Below, piece by piece: positions 17,137-25,190 of a DNA stretch of 64,000 bases. Every line of letters starts with the position of its first letter. Within the stretch, counting starts at the first letter, position 1. The stretch spans positions 558,001 through 622,000 of the forward strand of contig PHSP01000001.1 in the NCBI GenBank assembly GCA_002862125.1. The letters are read 5' to 3'. The notes beneath the pieces were generated by a model. That model saw only the letters and a program-made list of their open reading frames with translations, ran no database searches and was not told where the DNA came from. This stretch comes from Methylobacter sp. KS41 (GTDB lineage Bacteria > Pseudomonadota > Gammaproteobacteria > Methylococcales > Methylomonadaceae). Both the position numbers and the translations under genes were made by a program.

Positions 17137-18171
17137 ATGCCGAACATTCAATTTAAAGATATCGACCCTGAATCCAAACCAGTGCTTTTCGCAGGCATTG
17201 ATGTCGGCGCTGAGGAACTCATTCTGGTTATCCGCAAGAACGGCAAGCCATTCGATCCGCAGAAGTTCGCCAACACCCCAGCTGATCGTACTCGATTGGT
17301 GAAGAAGCTGGTTAAGCTGCCTGGTATTATCGTCTGTCTGGAAGCTACAGGTGTTTATCACTTCGACTTAAGCTTAGCCCTCCATGATGCCGGCGTGTTG
17401 CTTATGGTAGTGAATCCAAAAGCCTCCCATAATTTTGCCAAGGTCTTGATGAAAAACAGTAAAACCGATGCGGTCGATGCCAATACCTTAGCCGAATACG
17501 CCGCGAGAATGGATTTCGTCCCGTGGACTCGTCCGTCCAATGAAATGATCGCTTTACGCAGTTTTGCCCGCCGCATTGACGCACTAACCCGTCAGAAAGC
17601 GGCTGCTAAAAACCATCTACATGCGCTAACCGCCACATCGGAAACACCGAAAGCGGTACTTAAGGATGTCAAACTGGCTATCGCCCAATTGGAGAAGCGG
17701 ATTGACAGCTTAACAGCTGGAGCACTGATCTTGATTGGCAAACATCCCAATCTTGAGCGAATTCTGGCCTTACTGATCGGCATCAAGGGCATTGGCAATA
17801 CCAGTGCCATTGCGCTCATGGGCGAACTGCTGTTGCTGCCACCAGACCTCTCCCATCGAGAATGGGTAAAATTTGCTGGACTTGACCCACGGGCCTTCGA
17901 CTCCGGCAAAAGCGTCCACAAAAAAACGCGCATATCAAAAGCCGGTAACCGGCATATTCGTTCAGCCCTTTATATGCCTGCCCTGAGTGCCAAACAGCAT
18001 GACAAGCACGTCAAGGCTTATTTTCAACATCTAATGGATAATGGCAAAACGCCATTACAAGGCGTTTGTGCTGTCATGCGTAAACTGCTCCACGCTATCC
18101 ACGGCATGTTGAAAAAGAACGAACCTTTCGATAACACTCGTTTTTATGCTATTCCAGAATCTACCGGATAG
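17137..18171 (+). CDS. IS110-family DEDD transposase/recombinase
   Basis: A 344-residue IS110-type recombinase. The N-terminal RuvC-like DEDD domain has Asp in FAGIDVGAEEL, Glu in VCLEATGVYHF and the Asp pair in SKTDAVDANTLAEYA. The C-terminal transposase_20 domain has the helix-hairpin segment LIGIKGIGNTSAIALMGEL, the Ser-containing FDSGKSVHKKTRISKAGNRH and an intact tail. I take ATG 17137; an upstream GTG at 17071 would place coding sequence over the predicted RNA. The protein is full length, so the element may be active. It carries out RNA-guided recombination in the family model. Confidence 0.92.
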   Translation: MPNIQFKDIDPESKPVLFAGIDVGAEELILVIRKNGKPFDPQKFANTPADRTRLVKKLVKLPGIIVCLEATGVYHFDLSLALHDAGVLLMVVNPKASHNFAKVLMKNSKTDAVDANTLAEYAARMDFVPWTRPSNEMIALRSFARRIDALTRQKAAAKNHLHALTATSETPKAVLKDVKLAIAQLEKRIDSLTAGALILIGKHPNLERILALLIGIKGIGNTSAIALMGELLLLPPDLSHREWVKFAGLDPRAFDSGKSVHKKTRISKAGNRHIRSALYMPALSAKQHDKHVKAYFQHLMDNGKTPLQGVCAVMRKLLHAIHGMLKKNEPFDNTRFYAIPESTG

Positions 18172-18213
18172 TAAAAAATCAGCAAAATTTAACTTGAAAT
18201 TAAACAGAGTATC

Positions 18214-18237
18214 TACATCTATAGATCTAACCTTCAT
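18214..18237 (-). pseudogene. Severed 5' fragment of the ParM-like gene (MKVRSIDV)
   Basis: Eight codons starting with ATG at 18237 that join in frame to the GYGNVK codons at 16883 once the IS110 element is removed. This gives the phosphate-1 loop typical of ParM/StbA proteins (IDVGYGN). The promoter and leader of the gene therefore lie further right. Confidence 0.75.
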
Positions 18238-19620
18238 TTCATCACCTGCATGTTTTTTTTCAAATATAAAGTCATTGAAAGCGTTTAATATCGTCTAAGA
18301 ACGACATAAAACCGCTGCGAAGCATTCAGACGTTCATGTGGATTCAGCACGGACGCCTAAACAACCATTCAGACGATCTAAAGCGACGAAATAACGTTTG
18401 GAAGCACTTAAGAACGTCATTCCTTTAATGTCCGCTTATGCACTTAACGCCTCATCACGCTTCAGTTGTTACAAAAGAACCTCATTTCGCCTAATGCGCT
18501 CAGAGAGCACTTTGCCATGCTTTTTTTGTTTGTGTCGGGGTGAAAGAGGCCGTTTTTGAGCGTCTTTTGAATTTGACGCTGTGGAGTTGTTTTGGCAGAA
18601 TCCGTAGCACATAACAGGTTTGATGGCACGGAGCAGCCTCACCTACAAAGGCGCGACCGATAGCGTGGACAAAAATATCGACAAACCGGCCAGGCCTCGC
18701 ATGAGGTGGTAGGATGCCCCGTAAACACTTTAATACCCCGTTTTAAAAGCGCTTTTTTGTGCTTCGCTTTTTACGACTTATCCTGGCTTTATTGCCTGGA
18801 ACGGTTCGCTCTGCGCCAATGTGCGCGTCAAAAACCGCAAATTTGCGGTTCATGGATTTTTACGTCCAAAATTCTGCGCTATAAATGCGCCCACCTGACT
18901 TGTGCATGAACACTTGTCTCCCCAGCCAATCCTGGCACCACCTAGACTCGATATCCGCGCACCCTATGCGCGTGGGCTCACGGCCAATCGTGCTGATTTT
19001 TAACTCAAACTCCCCAACTCGACCCGTAGGACGGCGATTGGCGTTTACCCCAACTGGATCAGTGTGTGACCGAGATCGTGATGTACTCGCCGACCTGATC
19101 ACTTAGCCCTGCAATCGCGGTGCCCAAAAAATCCTTTTTTTTAACCCGTCTACAACATAGACACTTTAACCAGGAACGATTTATGAAAAATTCCGCATTG
19201 AAAAACAGTAACTTGCAAATATCCGTCTTCCTACATTCTTGGGGGAAAACGGGGTATTTTAAATTTCACGTTGAATTTCCTTAAGGATCGGCAGTGCCTG
19301 TCGTCGTATTTGGACGCCAGCCCGAGTGACACCCACCGCTAGAGGAACAGCAACCATTGATCTCGCAACATGCGCAGCGAGTACCTAAATAGCGCACTGA
19401 TCCATTTGTAAACACATGTCTGCTTGGAGCTTGAATCCAACGCACCTTACGCTCACCAGTCGCAAGAATTGTGTCCGTGTTTACAAAGAGGGTTTCGAAG
19501 CCGGGTTTTCCCTGCTTGCGACTTTAAATATTTTTGGACAACCCCGGCTTCACCCCAAAGCGGCATGTATCTGCTGTTTTGTGGTCAGGCTGAATTGATA
19601 TGGCTTTATTGGAGGATTAG
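18238..19620. other. 1.4-kb non-coding region of the plasmid block
   Basis: No convincing gene on either strand. The part next to parM (18280-18480) has irregular repeats: CATTCAGACG at 18323-18332 and 18366-18375, and TAAGAACG-type motifs near 18295 and 18410; these could be the ParR-binding centromere. Further right are an inverted repeat TTTGTAAACAC (19405-19415) with GTGTTTACAAA (19477-19487), and GAAGCCGGG (19497-19505) with CCCGGCTTC (19543-19551). A replication origin or a structured leader is possible; no replication initiator gene was seen. Confidence 0.5.
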
Positions 19621-20262
19621 GTGGTAGATCGAACAAGAAAGAAAAGGGAAACAGATGACAGCATTCCGCCTGTTTTCAGTGTGAAGTATCGAGGAATAGC
19701 GATTCTCTCACTAAGCGCTCGTGACTTGCATAGTGCGCTGCATCTGAACCATGGGTGTATGTCGTGGATACATTCTAGAATTCAGAAGAGCCGACTGCTT
19801 GATGGCCGTGAGTATTTTCCGGCCAGAATCCGTGTCTCACAGGGACAATGGCATGAGGATTACTACCTACCACTGTCTACAGCAAAATCGCTCTGCATAC
19901 TTGAAGGTTCTGGCGTCTCCACATTTGTAAGGCTCGGTCTTATTGAGATTGAACAAAAGATCAACAGATTGACGCCACTGGTTACCCTAAAGAAAGTTAG
20001 CCATAACACGCGTGTTGATCAACGCGTTTGGTACTGGACGATCCGTAAACTTGAATTAATGTTTGCGAATGGTGTTTTGTTTCAGTCTGGGGAGATGTAT
20101 CAGGCGGCAACAAAAATCAATAAAGAGATTGGTGAAGAACTTGATCAAGCCTTACGCAAAGAATTTTCCTACATAAAGAAAAGAGGCGCAGAACGATCTC
20201 ACTATATTGAGCAATGGAAGCCTGAATTTGCCAAGTTATTACCGGTGGAATCAAGTGAGTAA
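19621..20262 (+). CDS. AntA/AntB-like antirepressor-domain protein
   Basis: A 213-residue protein, start GTG at 19621 preceded by GGAGGATTAG. Residues 28-100 resemble AntA/AntB antirepressor domains: LSARDLHSALHL, MSWIHSRIQKSRLLDGREYF, then YYLPLSTAKSLCILEGS. In phages these proteins counter repressors. The C-terminal half (LEIEQKIN..., FSYIKKRGAERSHYIEQWKP) is unassigned. The stop overlaps the GTG start of the next gene (GTGAGTAA), so it is co-translated with the recombinase. A role in controlling element mobility is inferred. Confidence 0.6.
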   Translation: MVDRTRKKRETDDSIPPVFSVKYRGIAILSLSARDLHSALHLNHGCMSWIHSRIQKSRLLDGREYFPARIRVSQGQWHEDYYLPLSTAKSLCILEGSGVSTFVRLGLIEIEQKINRLTPLVTLKKVSHNTRVDQRVWYWTIRKLELMFANGVLFQSGEMYQAATKINKEIGEELDQALRKEFSYIKKRGAERSHYIEQWKPEFAKLLPVESSE

Positions 20263-21196
20263 GAACTTCGGCATAGGCAGTCGAAACATGTTTTCGGCTG
20301 GAAGGATGATATTAAACAAACGTTCCAGAAATGGGTTTAAAACGCAATCAGATTACACCGACCGATGGCGTCTATTTTGTAATTATGCAAAAGAAAACGG
20401 TGTAAAAAAAATGGAAGGAATCACAAAGGAATTTGTTATTGGTTATGGTCAGTATCTGCAAAAACAGTTAGAGGCAGGAGTATATTCGAGTGCATCGGCG
20501 CCCAAGAATTACCTTTCCGCGGTTAATTGCGTTTTAAAACTCGCGACCAATGGTGAATGGCAAACGGTAAAGCCGGGTTCTGATTGTGGAATAGAGCGAA
20601 GAAAATATATTCCAAAGGAAACGAAATCTGTTTCAGAAACCAAGCACGCACAAATCCAGCAAGACATCGGGGAGAGAGTATCGCAGTTAATGGCGCTACA
20701 AAGAACATTCGGCCTGAGATTTAAGGAGAGTTGTTTAATTGATCCCAAGGCGGCATTAAAACAAGCGGAGAAATTTGGATTTATTTCGGTAGTAGCCGGC
20801 ACAAAAGGAGGCCGTCCTAGACGAGTACCCTGCAATGACAATGGGAAGCTGATACTTGAATCCGCAGTTAAATACCAGATTGGTAATTCAATGATTCCTG
20901 ACAGGAAAATGAGTTACGCTAAATTCCGTAGTGAATGTTACGAGCAAGCAAGACTATATGGCCTTGCATTCCACTCAGAACGTCACGCTTACGCCCAAAA
21001 CCGTTACCGCGAAATAGTCAATGCGCCATCCCCACTTGAAGCCGGTTGGGAACATAAGGGACGAATAGCCAAACTAGCCGACTATCTCGGTATTTCCGAA
21101 ACGGAAGCCAAGGATATTGACCGCAAAGCACGGTTAAGAATATCGATAGAGCTAGGTCATTCACGAATGGAGATCAGCAATGCGTACCTGGGCTAA
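20255..21196 (+). CDS. Integrase_1-type tyrosine recombinase
   Basis: About 313 residues from the GTG at 20255, which begins VSKNFGIGSRNMFSAGR, a start pattern of this family; an ATG at 20207 is in frame but would overlap the previous gene by 56 bases. The core-binding domain covers residues 25-100. Catalytic features are Arg in RTFGLRFKESCL, the family-specific FHSERHAYAQNRY (HxxR-like), His in IELGHSRMEISNAYLG and the final Tyr. The last residues are part of the active site, so it is complete. It overlaps the next ORF by 17 bases. Confidence 0.8.
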   Translation: MSKNFGIGSRNMFSAGRMILNKRSRNGFKTQSDYTDRWRLFCNYAKENGVKKMEGITKEFVIGYGQYLQKQLEAGVYSSASAPKNYLSAVNCVLKLATNGEWQTVKPGSDCGIERRKYIPKETKSVSETKHAQIQQDIGERVSQLMALQRTFGLRFKESCLIDPKAALKQAEKFGFISVVAGTKGGRPRRVPCNDNGKLILESAVKYQIGNSMIPDRKMSYAKFRSECYEQARLYGLAFHSERHAYAQNRYREIVNAPSPLEAGWEHKGRIAKLADYLGISETEAKDIDRKARLRISIELGHSRMEISNAYLG

Positions 21197-21710
21197 AGAG
21201 TTAAAGGCGCACACTCATGATTATGTGCGTCGAGGCGGAAAGGAAAATCGCAGAAAGCAGGTATCAAGAATAATCAAGTTTCTTAGGTTTACAGATTCCA
21301 ACGAGAAAATCACATCACTACAAAGACTCGGAAAATGGCACGTTATTGAGTTCTGGAAGGCGAATCGAGACCTTTCTGATAAGACAGCCAATGACTATTG
21401 GCTGGGGATCTGTGAATTATGGGAGTGGATTAATAAACCTGATAAACCGCCAAAGCCACATAAAAAGTCGCAAAACATTGATAAAAATTCAGATAGTCCT
21501 GACCTGATGTTTTCAATGCTTTCCAATGTAATCAAAGCCGCGCGTGAATCAAAGCAAATGTCAATCCAGAAGCTTGCAAATCTGTCAGGCTGTGAGACAA
21601 CGGTTATCGTTGAGATTGAGGCAGATGAGTATGGTAATGCCACTGTTTCGGACGTCCAAAATCTGCTAAGAATTTTGAATATTAACTTTGTTATCGAGAA
21701 ACCAGCATGA
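21180..21710 (+). CDS. Recombinase-N-domain / HTH Xre fusion protein
   Basis: A 176-residue protein. The N-terminal half resembles a core-binding SAM-like domain of tyrosine recombinases (RIIKFLRFTDSNEKITSLQR, YWLGICELWEWINKP) without a catalytic domain. The C-terminal 65 residues form an Xre-type HTH (IKAARESKQMSIQKLANLSG). It might bind the recombinase DNA sites and regulate the operon. It is the third gene of the overlapping set starting at 19621, and its stop overlaps the next ORF as ATGA. Confidence 0.65.
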   Translation: MRTWAKELKAHTHDYVRRGGKENRRKQVSRIIKFLRFTDSNEKITSLQRLGKWHVIEFWKANRDLSDKTANDYWLGICELWEWINKPDKPPKPHKKSQNIDKNSDSPDLMFSMLSNVIKAARESKQMSIQKLANLSGCETTVIVEIEADEYGNATVSDVQNLLRILNINFVIEKPA

Positions 21711-21910
21711 GTTTGATTATCGATCTGATCAGACTGTTCACAACACCCTTCGTATATATAAAGCTACTCACTTTCAGGATTGCCTGGAGCGACGTTTCCC
21801 AGCATGGGTGTCATGCTTGTCAGGGATATTTATTAAGCAAGCCAGTGCCGTTGGAGGAATTTGAGCTGTTATTGCAAAACAACACTGCCTTGTCCTACAA
21901 GGACTTTTAA
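21707..21910 (+). pseudogene. Chimeric ORF ending in a scrap of an EAL-domain gene
   Basis: The ORF has 67 codons. Its last 35 or so codons read HACQGYLLSKPVPLEEFELL, which is the signature at the end of c-di-GMP phosphodiesterase EAL domains (QGYLFSKPLP-EEFE). The first 30 codons are unrelated and continue the mobile operon. The EAL reading therefore begins near 21800 with no upstream EAL gene in the window. This is most simply the 3' remnant of a gene cut by insertion or deletion, marking the edge of the plasmid block. Confidence 0.7.
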
Positions 21911-22001
21911 GCTTTTTTAGAAACAAATGAACATGGTTTTTTTCGGAACGATCAAATGAAATTCTGAAACAGATGACGGTGTTTGTGAAACACCACCCTC
22001 T

Positions 22002-25000
22002 CTAGTAGTTGACTGGTGCTAGGTTAACCATCATGCGCTGCTTCAGCGCTGATATATCTTCGGGGGAAAGATTCAATCCCTGTAAGTATTCCAGAAGTTC
22101 ATGCTGACCCGGCTGACCGAAGGCAAGACGATACAGCGACAAAATCTTCAGCATAAGTGGATACCGATAGGTTTCCCGGCTCAGAGGTAGAAGGGGTACA
22201 ATTCGTTTAATCTTCGCTGTTCCTTCCGGAAAGTGCCAAAACGGAATTAGATCAGTTTTTTTCTCAAGCTTCGCTGCGCTGTCAAACAAGTCCTTCCAAC
22301 CTTGTTTTGGATCGAGCTGACCTGCAAGCGTCTGAACAACTCGCCGCCTTACAACTAATGATTGGTAGCGATTAACACGCCCTTCGCGCTGCTCAAGATC
22401 AATTGGATTTTCGGGCAGGTTCCAGTGGACGACCTCACCGCAGTACCAATGGAAATCCAGCCCCTCTTGCCCGATTGATGTTGAGGTCAGGACAAACGGC
22501 CTAAAAGGCGAGTTAAAGCTTTCGCGGATATTGACCACACGCTCTTGTCCTGATTCATCACTCATCTTCTGCGTTCCAAAAGGAACTGCGTAATGACAAC
22601 GCAGACTGGCGCTATCATCAGGCTTCCGTACGTCCCAAATCTTCGCGCTGGACGGTGACATTCTTAGTACATCAGCGATCATCTGAACTGCTTTATCAAA
22701 ACTGCCTCCCGTCGATAACATGTACACGTATTCATCCAAGACAGCCTGCAATCCTCCTTGAGCGCAATAACGAACAATGCTTTTCCAGTCGCTTGGAATT
22801 TTGTTTTGCTTGGAAAAACGCTGGATAACTCCGGTACCTGACACACTATTGAACAGGGCAACAAAGGAAAAAGCGATGGTGCTTGCATCTTGCAAATGCT
22901 GGTATGCTTGATCCGCCTTGACTGAATTGAGCGTACGATAAGCACAAACCGCTGGTGAACCAATTGAAAGCCATGCCAAATAGCTTGCCAAATCCTCTGG
23001 CATTTCACCTAGCGCATTATCCTCCGCATTCAGTTTATTTTTGATTTCCTTTAAGCGTGCATTGAATCCGCTTGCATGTTGAGCTTTTAGCAGCCCATCC
23101 ACCCATTGTTCAACCCAACCCGCATGATTCTGTTGATCAAGCAATATAGGAGCCAAAAGATACCAATGTCTGCGGTTCCTGGTTCCTGAGCGAGACACCT
23201 TTAACTGATTAAGCGCTTCCTCAAAATATTTTGTCCGCTCAGTCACCAAGCCTTCCAAGGTCTGGACAGAGCGGTTCAAAGGCAAATCCACAAACATTTT
23301 CGAAGGATACAAAATCACCCAATTAGCCAAGTCACCTGCATCCAAACGTATGAGCCTATTCTTTTCACCATGCACAACAGATTCGCCTTTCACTTTCCTT
23401 TGCCGTTTGGACGGAAAATAGCCGCCATCTGCTTTCGATCTTCCTAGAACCCGCCTTTCCGATTCATAACTGAGCAGGCCGCTCAACATACGCGGCACCA
23501 TTGCCCAAGCCGAAAAGATGAGTGTTTTACTAAGTGCCTGTTGGGTCGCGAATGGTCCCTCTAAAGCGTAATGAGGGAAACTGGGAGGTATCCAAAGCAC
23601 CATCTCTGGGCCTTGGAACTTTCCATCGCCAAACAAATGTCTAGTGAGCTCACGCACCTTGGCGTTTGGCGCTTCTTCAGCCACTTTTAGCTGGTAAGTG
23701 TTAACACGATCTTTTGGTAACCAGAGATAATTGCTTCGACGAAAAAGCGCATTAAGGTCCTTAGCTTCCTGACTGGCATACCGTTTCTTGAGTATCTCCT
23801 GAAGTTGATAGCCACTACTAAATGCCAGTGGCCAAGCAGCCGATTTGAAAAACTCCATCAACTGGCTATCCATGCTGTAATGCTGGTCTGATTTCAGAAG
23901 CGCACCTAGCTTGTCGTGCTCAATAAATGTTTGAACATCTAGGCCACTAAACGCTTCTCCACACTTTAGTATCTCAGTCTCCAGAACGCTATCGACATCT
24001 GTGGCAATTTGAGCACGCTCAGTACGCGCAATAAGCGGGCGCAAGACGCTTTCTACACCTATTCTTGCCTGCTCAGACAAGTCCTCGATCTTGACGTTAT
24101 GCTTCAGCCTGAGCAGTTCATATTGTAATGCTTGACGCGCTGTCTCGTAGCTATCAAGTGGCCCCAAATTCAAGAACTTCAGTACCTGCTGTAAACCGAC
24201 CAGGTGTGTCTCGTCCTGCTCATCCTCAGAAAGTGTTGTCATCGCTTTAAACGGCGTGGCTGAAAGAAGCAAAACTTTGCTATGTCGCTGCTTGCTAAAT
24301 ACCTGTCTGGCAATCAGCGCCTGTTCATTGTCCTGATTGTCATTAATCAGATCCTTAAAGCGCTGGAATTCATCAAGGATAAACAGATCCGCTTCAAGAT
24401 TAGCGGCGCAACACTTGACAAAAAGTTGGCGTATCTTCCGCAAAAAACTCCTTTCAAAATTATCGTCAACGGCAACGCCATGGCTTGATATTTTCTTAAT
24501 GACATCCAACCAAATCCGTCCGCCTTGTCTAGCGGCTTCTATAGGCTGCGTCAGTTCTTTGTGAAAATCGGTCAAAATTTGCGCATGCATCGGCCTGCCT
24601 TGAAACGCCATCAAATCAGCGTTCCACTTGTTAGCATCAATGACCTGATTCCGAAACAAATCAGAGAGTCCGTCTTGGCAACCTGCAAGTTCAGAATGCC
24701 TCAGCAACGCACTAAATATAATAAGGCGCTCACCCCGGTTACCTGCCCCTTGTGTCAGGGAAAACGACGTAGCAGGCGTCAATGAACAAACTTCCAGTAT
24801 CTGTGTTTGGGTCCTGTCCGGTTCGGGGGGAATCGCAACCTCAGCCAAGCGTCCGAAAGATGGCTCTTTGACCAATTTGGACTGTTCGGCGCCGCTGAAG
24901 ACAGCAAGTTTTTTGCGGTTTTCTGTTGCAAGCGCCAAATTTGAGCATATATAAGTCACTCTCATGGGACGGGGCTCTTCCCAGTCTTTCAAAAGGCTGG

Positions 25001-25190
25001 CGATCACTCCCTTGGCGATGATGGTTTTTCCCAAGCCAACCTCATCGGCAACCAAAATCCGCTGGGTATGCGCAGGATCTGAGAACAAAGCCATGATGCG
25101 CTTGACTGTTGCGTACTGAAAATCTTTCAAGCCATCTAGCGTTAATTCCAGAGCCTTGACGCGCTCATCACGAGCATCAAGTGGGATCAT
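22002..25190 (-). CDS. SF2/SNF2-like helicase, third gene of defence-like operon
   Basis: A 1,062-residue helicase. Walker A is ADEVGLGKTIIAKG (about residues 48-61), the DExx box is LFILDEFQRFKDL (about 272), and motif III is VLLLSATPF (about 307). The C-terminal RecA-like lobe carries STSIGQEGLDFHWY and LEQREGRVNRYQS (about 905-940), motifs V and VI. A large unassigned insertion separates the two lobes. It starts 4 bases inside the preceding PLD-like gene. Similar helicase plus PLD pairs occur in DISARM (drmA, drmC), but here a DUF6361-like protein replaces drmB and no methylase is present. Confidence 0.85.
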   Translation of the reverse strand: MIPLDARDERVKALELTLDGLKDFQYATVKRIMALFSDPAHTQRILVADEVGLGKTIIAKGVIASLLKDWEEPRPMRVTYICSNLALATENRKKLAVFSGAEQSKLVKEPSFGRLAEVAIPPEPDRTQTQILEVCSLTPATSFSLTQGAGNRGERLIIFSALLRHSELAGCQDGLSDLFRNQVIDANKWNADLMAFQGRPMHAQILTDFHKELTQPIEAARQGGRIWLDVIKKISSHGVAVDDNFERSFLRKIRQLFVKCCAANLEADLFILDEFQRFKDLINDNQDNEQALIARQVFSKQRHSKVLLLSATPFKAMTTLSEDEQDETHLVGLQQVLKFLNLGPLDSYETARQALQYELLRLKHNVKIEDLSEQARIGVESVLRPLIARTERAQIATDVDSVLETEILKCGEAFSGLDVQTFIEHDKLGALLKSDQHYSMDSQLMEFFKSAAWPLAFSSGYQLQEILKKRYASQEAKDLNALFRRSNYLWLPKDRVNTYQLKVAEEAPNAKVRELTRHLFGDGKFQGPEMVLWIPPSFPHYALEGPFATQQALSKTLIFSAWAMVPRMLSGLLSYESERRVLGRSKADGGYFPSKRQRKVKGESVVHGEKNRLIRLDAGDLANWVILYPSKMFVDLPLNRSVQTLEGLVTERTKYFEEALNQLKVSRSGTRNRRHWYLLAPILLDQQNHAGWVEQWVDGLLKAQHASGFNARLKEIKNKLNAEDNALGEMPEDLASYLAWLSIGSPAVCAYRTLNSVKADQAYQHLQDASTIAFSFVALFNSVSGTGVIQRFSKQNKIPSDWKSIVRYCAQGGLQAVLDEYVYMLSTGGSFDKAVQMIADVLRMSPSSAKIWDVRKPDDSASLRCHYAVPFGTQKMSDESGQERVVNIRESFNSPFRPFVLTSTSIGQEGLDFHWYCGEVVHWNLPENPIDLEQREGRVNRYQSLVVRRRVVQTLAGQLDPKQGWKDLFDSAAKLEKKTDLIPFWHFPEGTAKIKRIVPLLPLSRETYRYPLMLKILSLYRLAFGQPGQHELLEYLQGLNLSPEDISALKQRMMVNLAPVNY

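Larger units (their letters stand above)
16885..18214 (+). mobile_element. IS110-family element inserted in the parM-like gene
   Basis: A 1,330-bp element flanked by a shared CT core (16883-16884 and 18213-18214). Removing it restores GTA-GGG-TAT in the parM-like frame, giving MKVRSIDV followed by GYGNVK, so the ends are fixed by the host gene. There are no terminal inverted repeats, as usual for IS110. The left end has about 250 bp of non-coding DNA before the transposase, the place where the bridge RNA of the IS110 group is encoded. Confidence 0.88.

Noticed and set aside
17592-17933. Antisense ORF inside the IS110 transposase
   Set aside because: Shadow of the transposase frame.
18706-19106. 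Small ORFs in the 18.2-19.6 kb region
   Set aside because: Short, overlapping on both strands, without ribosome sites or protein-like composition; a non-coding reading is simpler.
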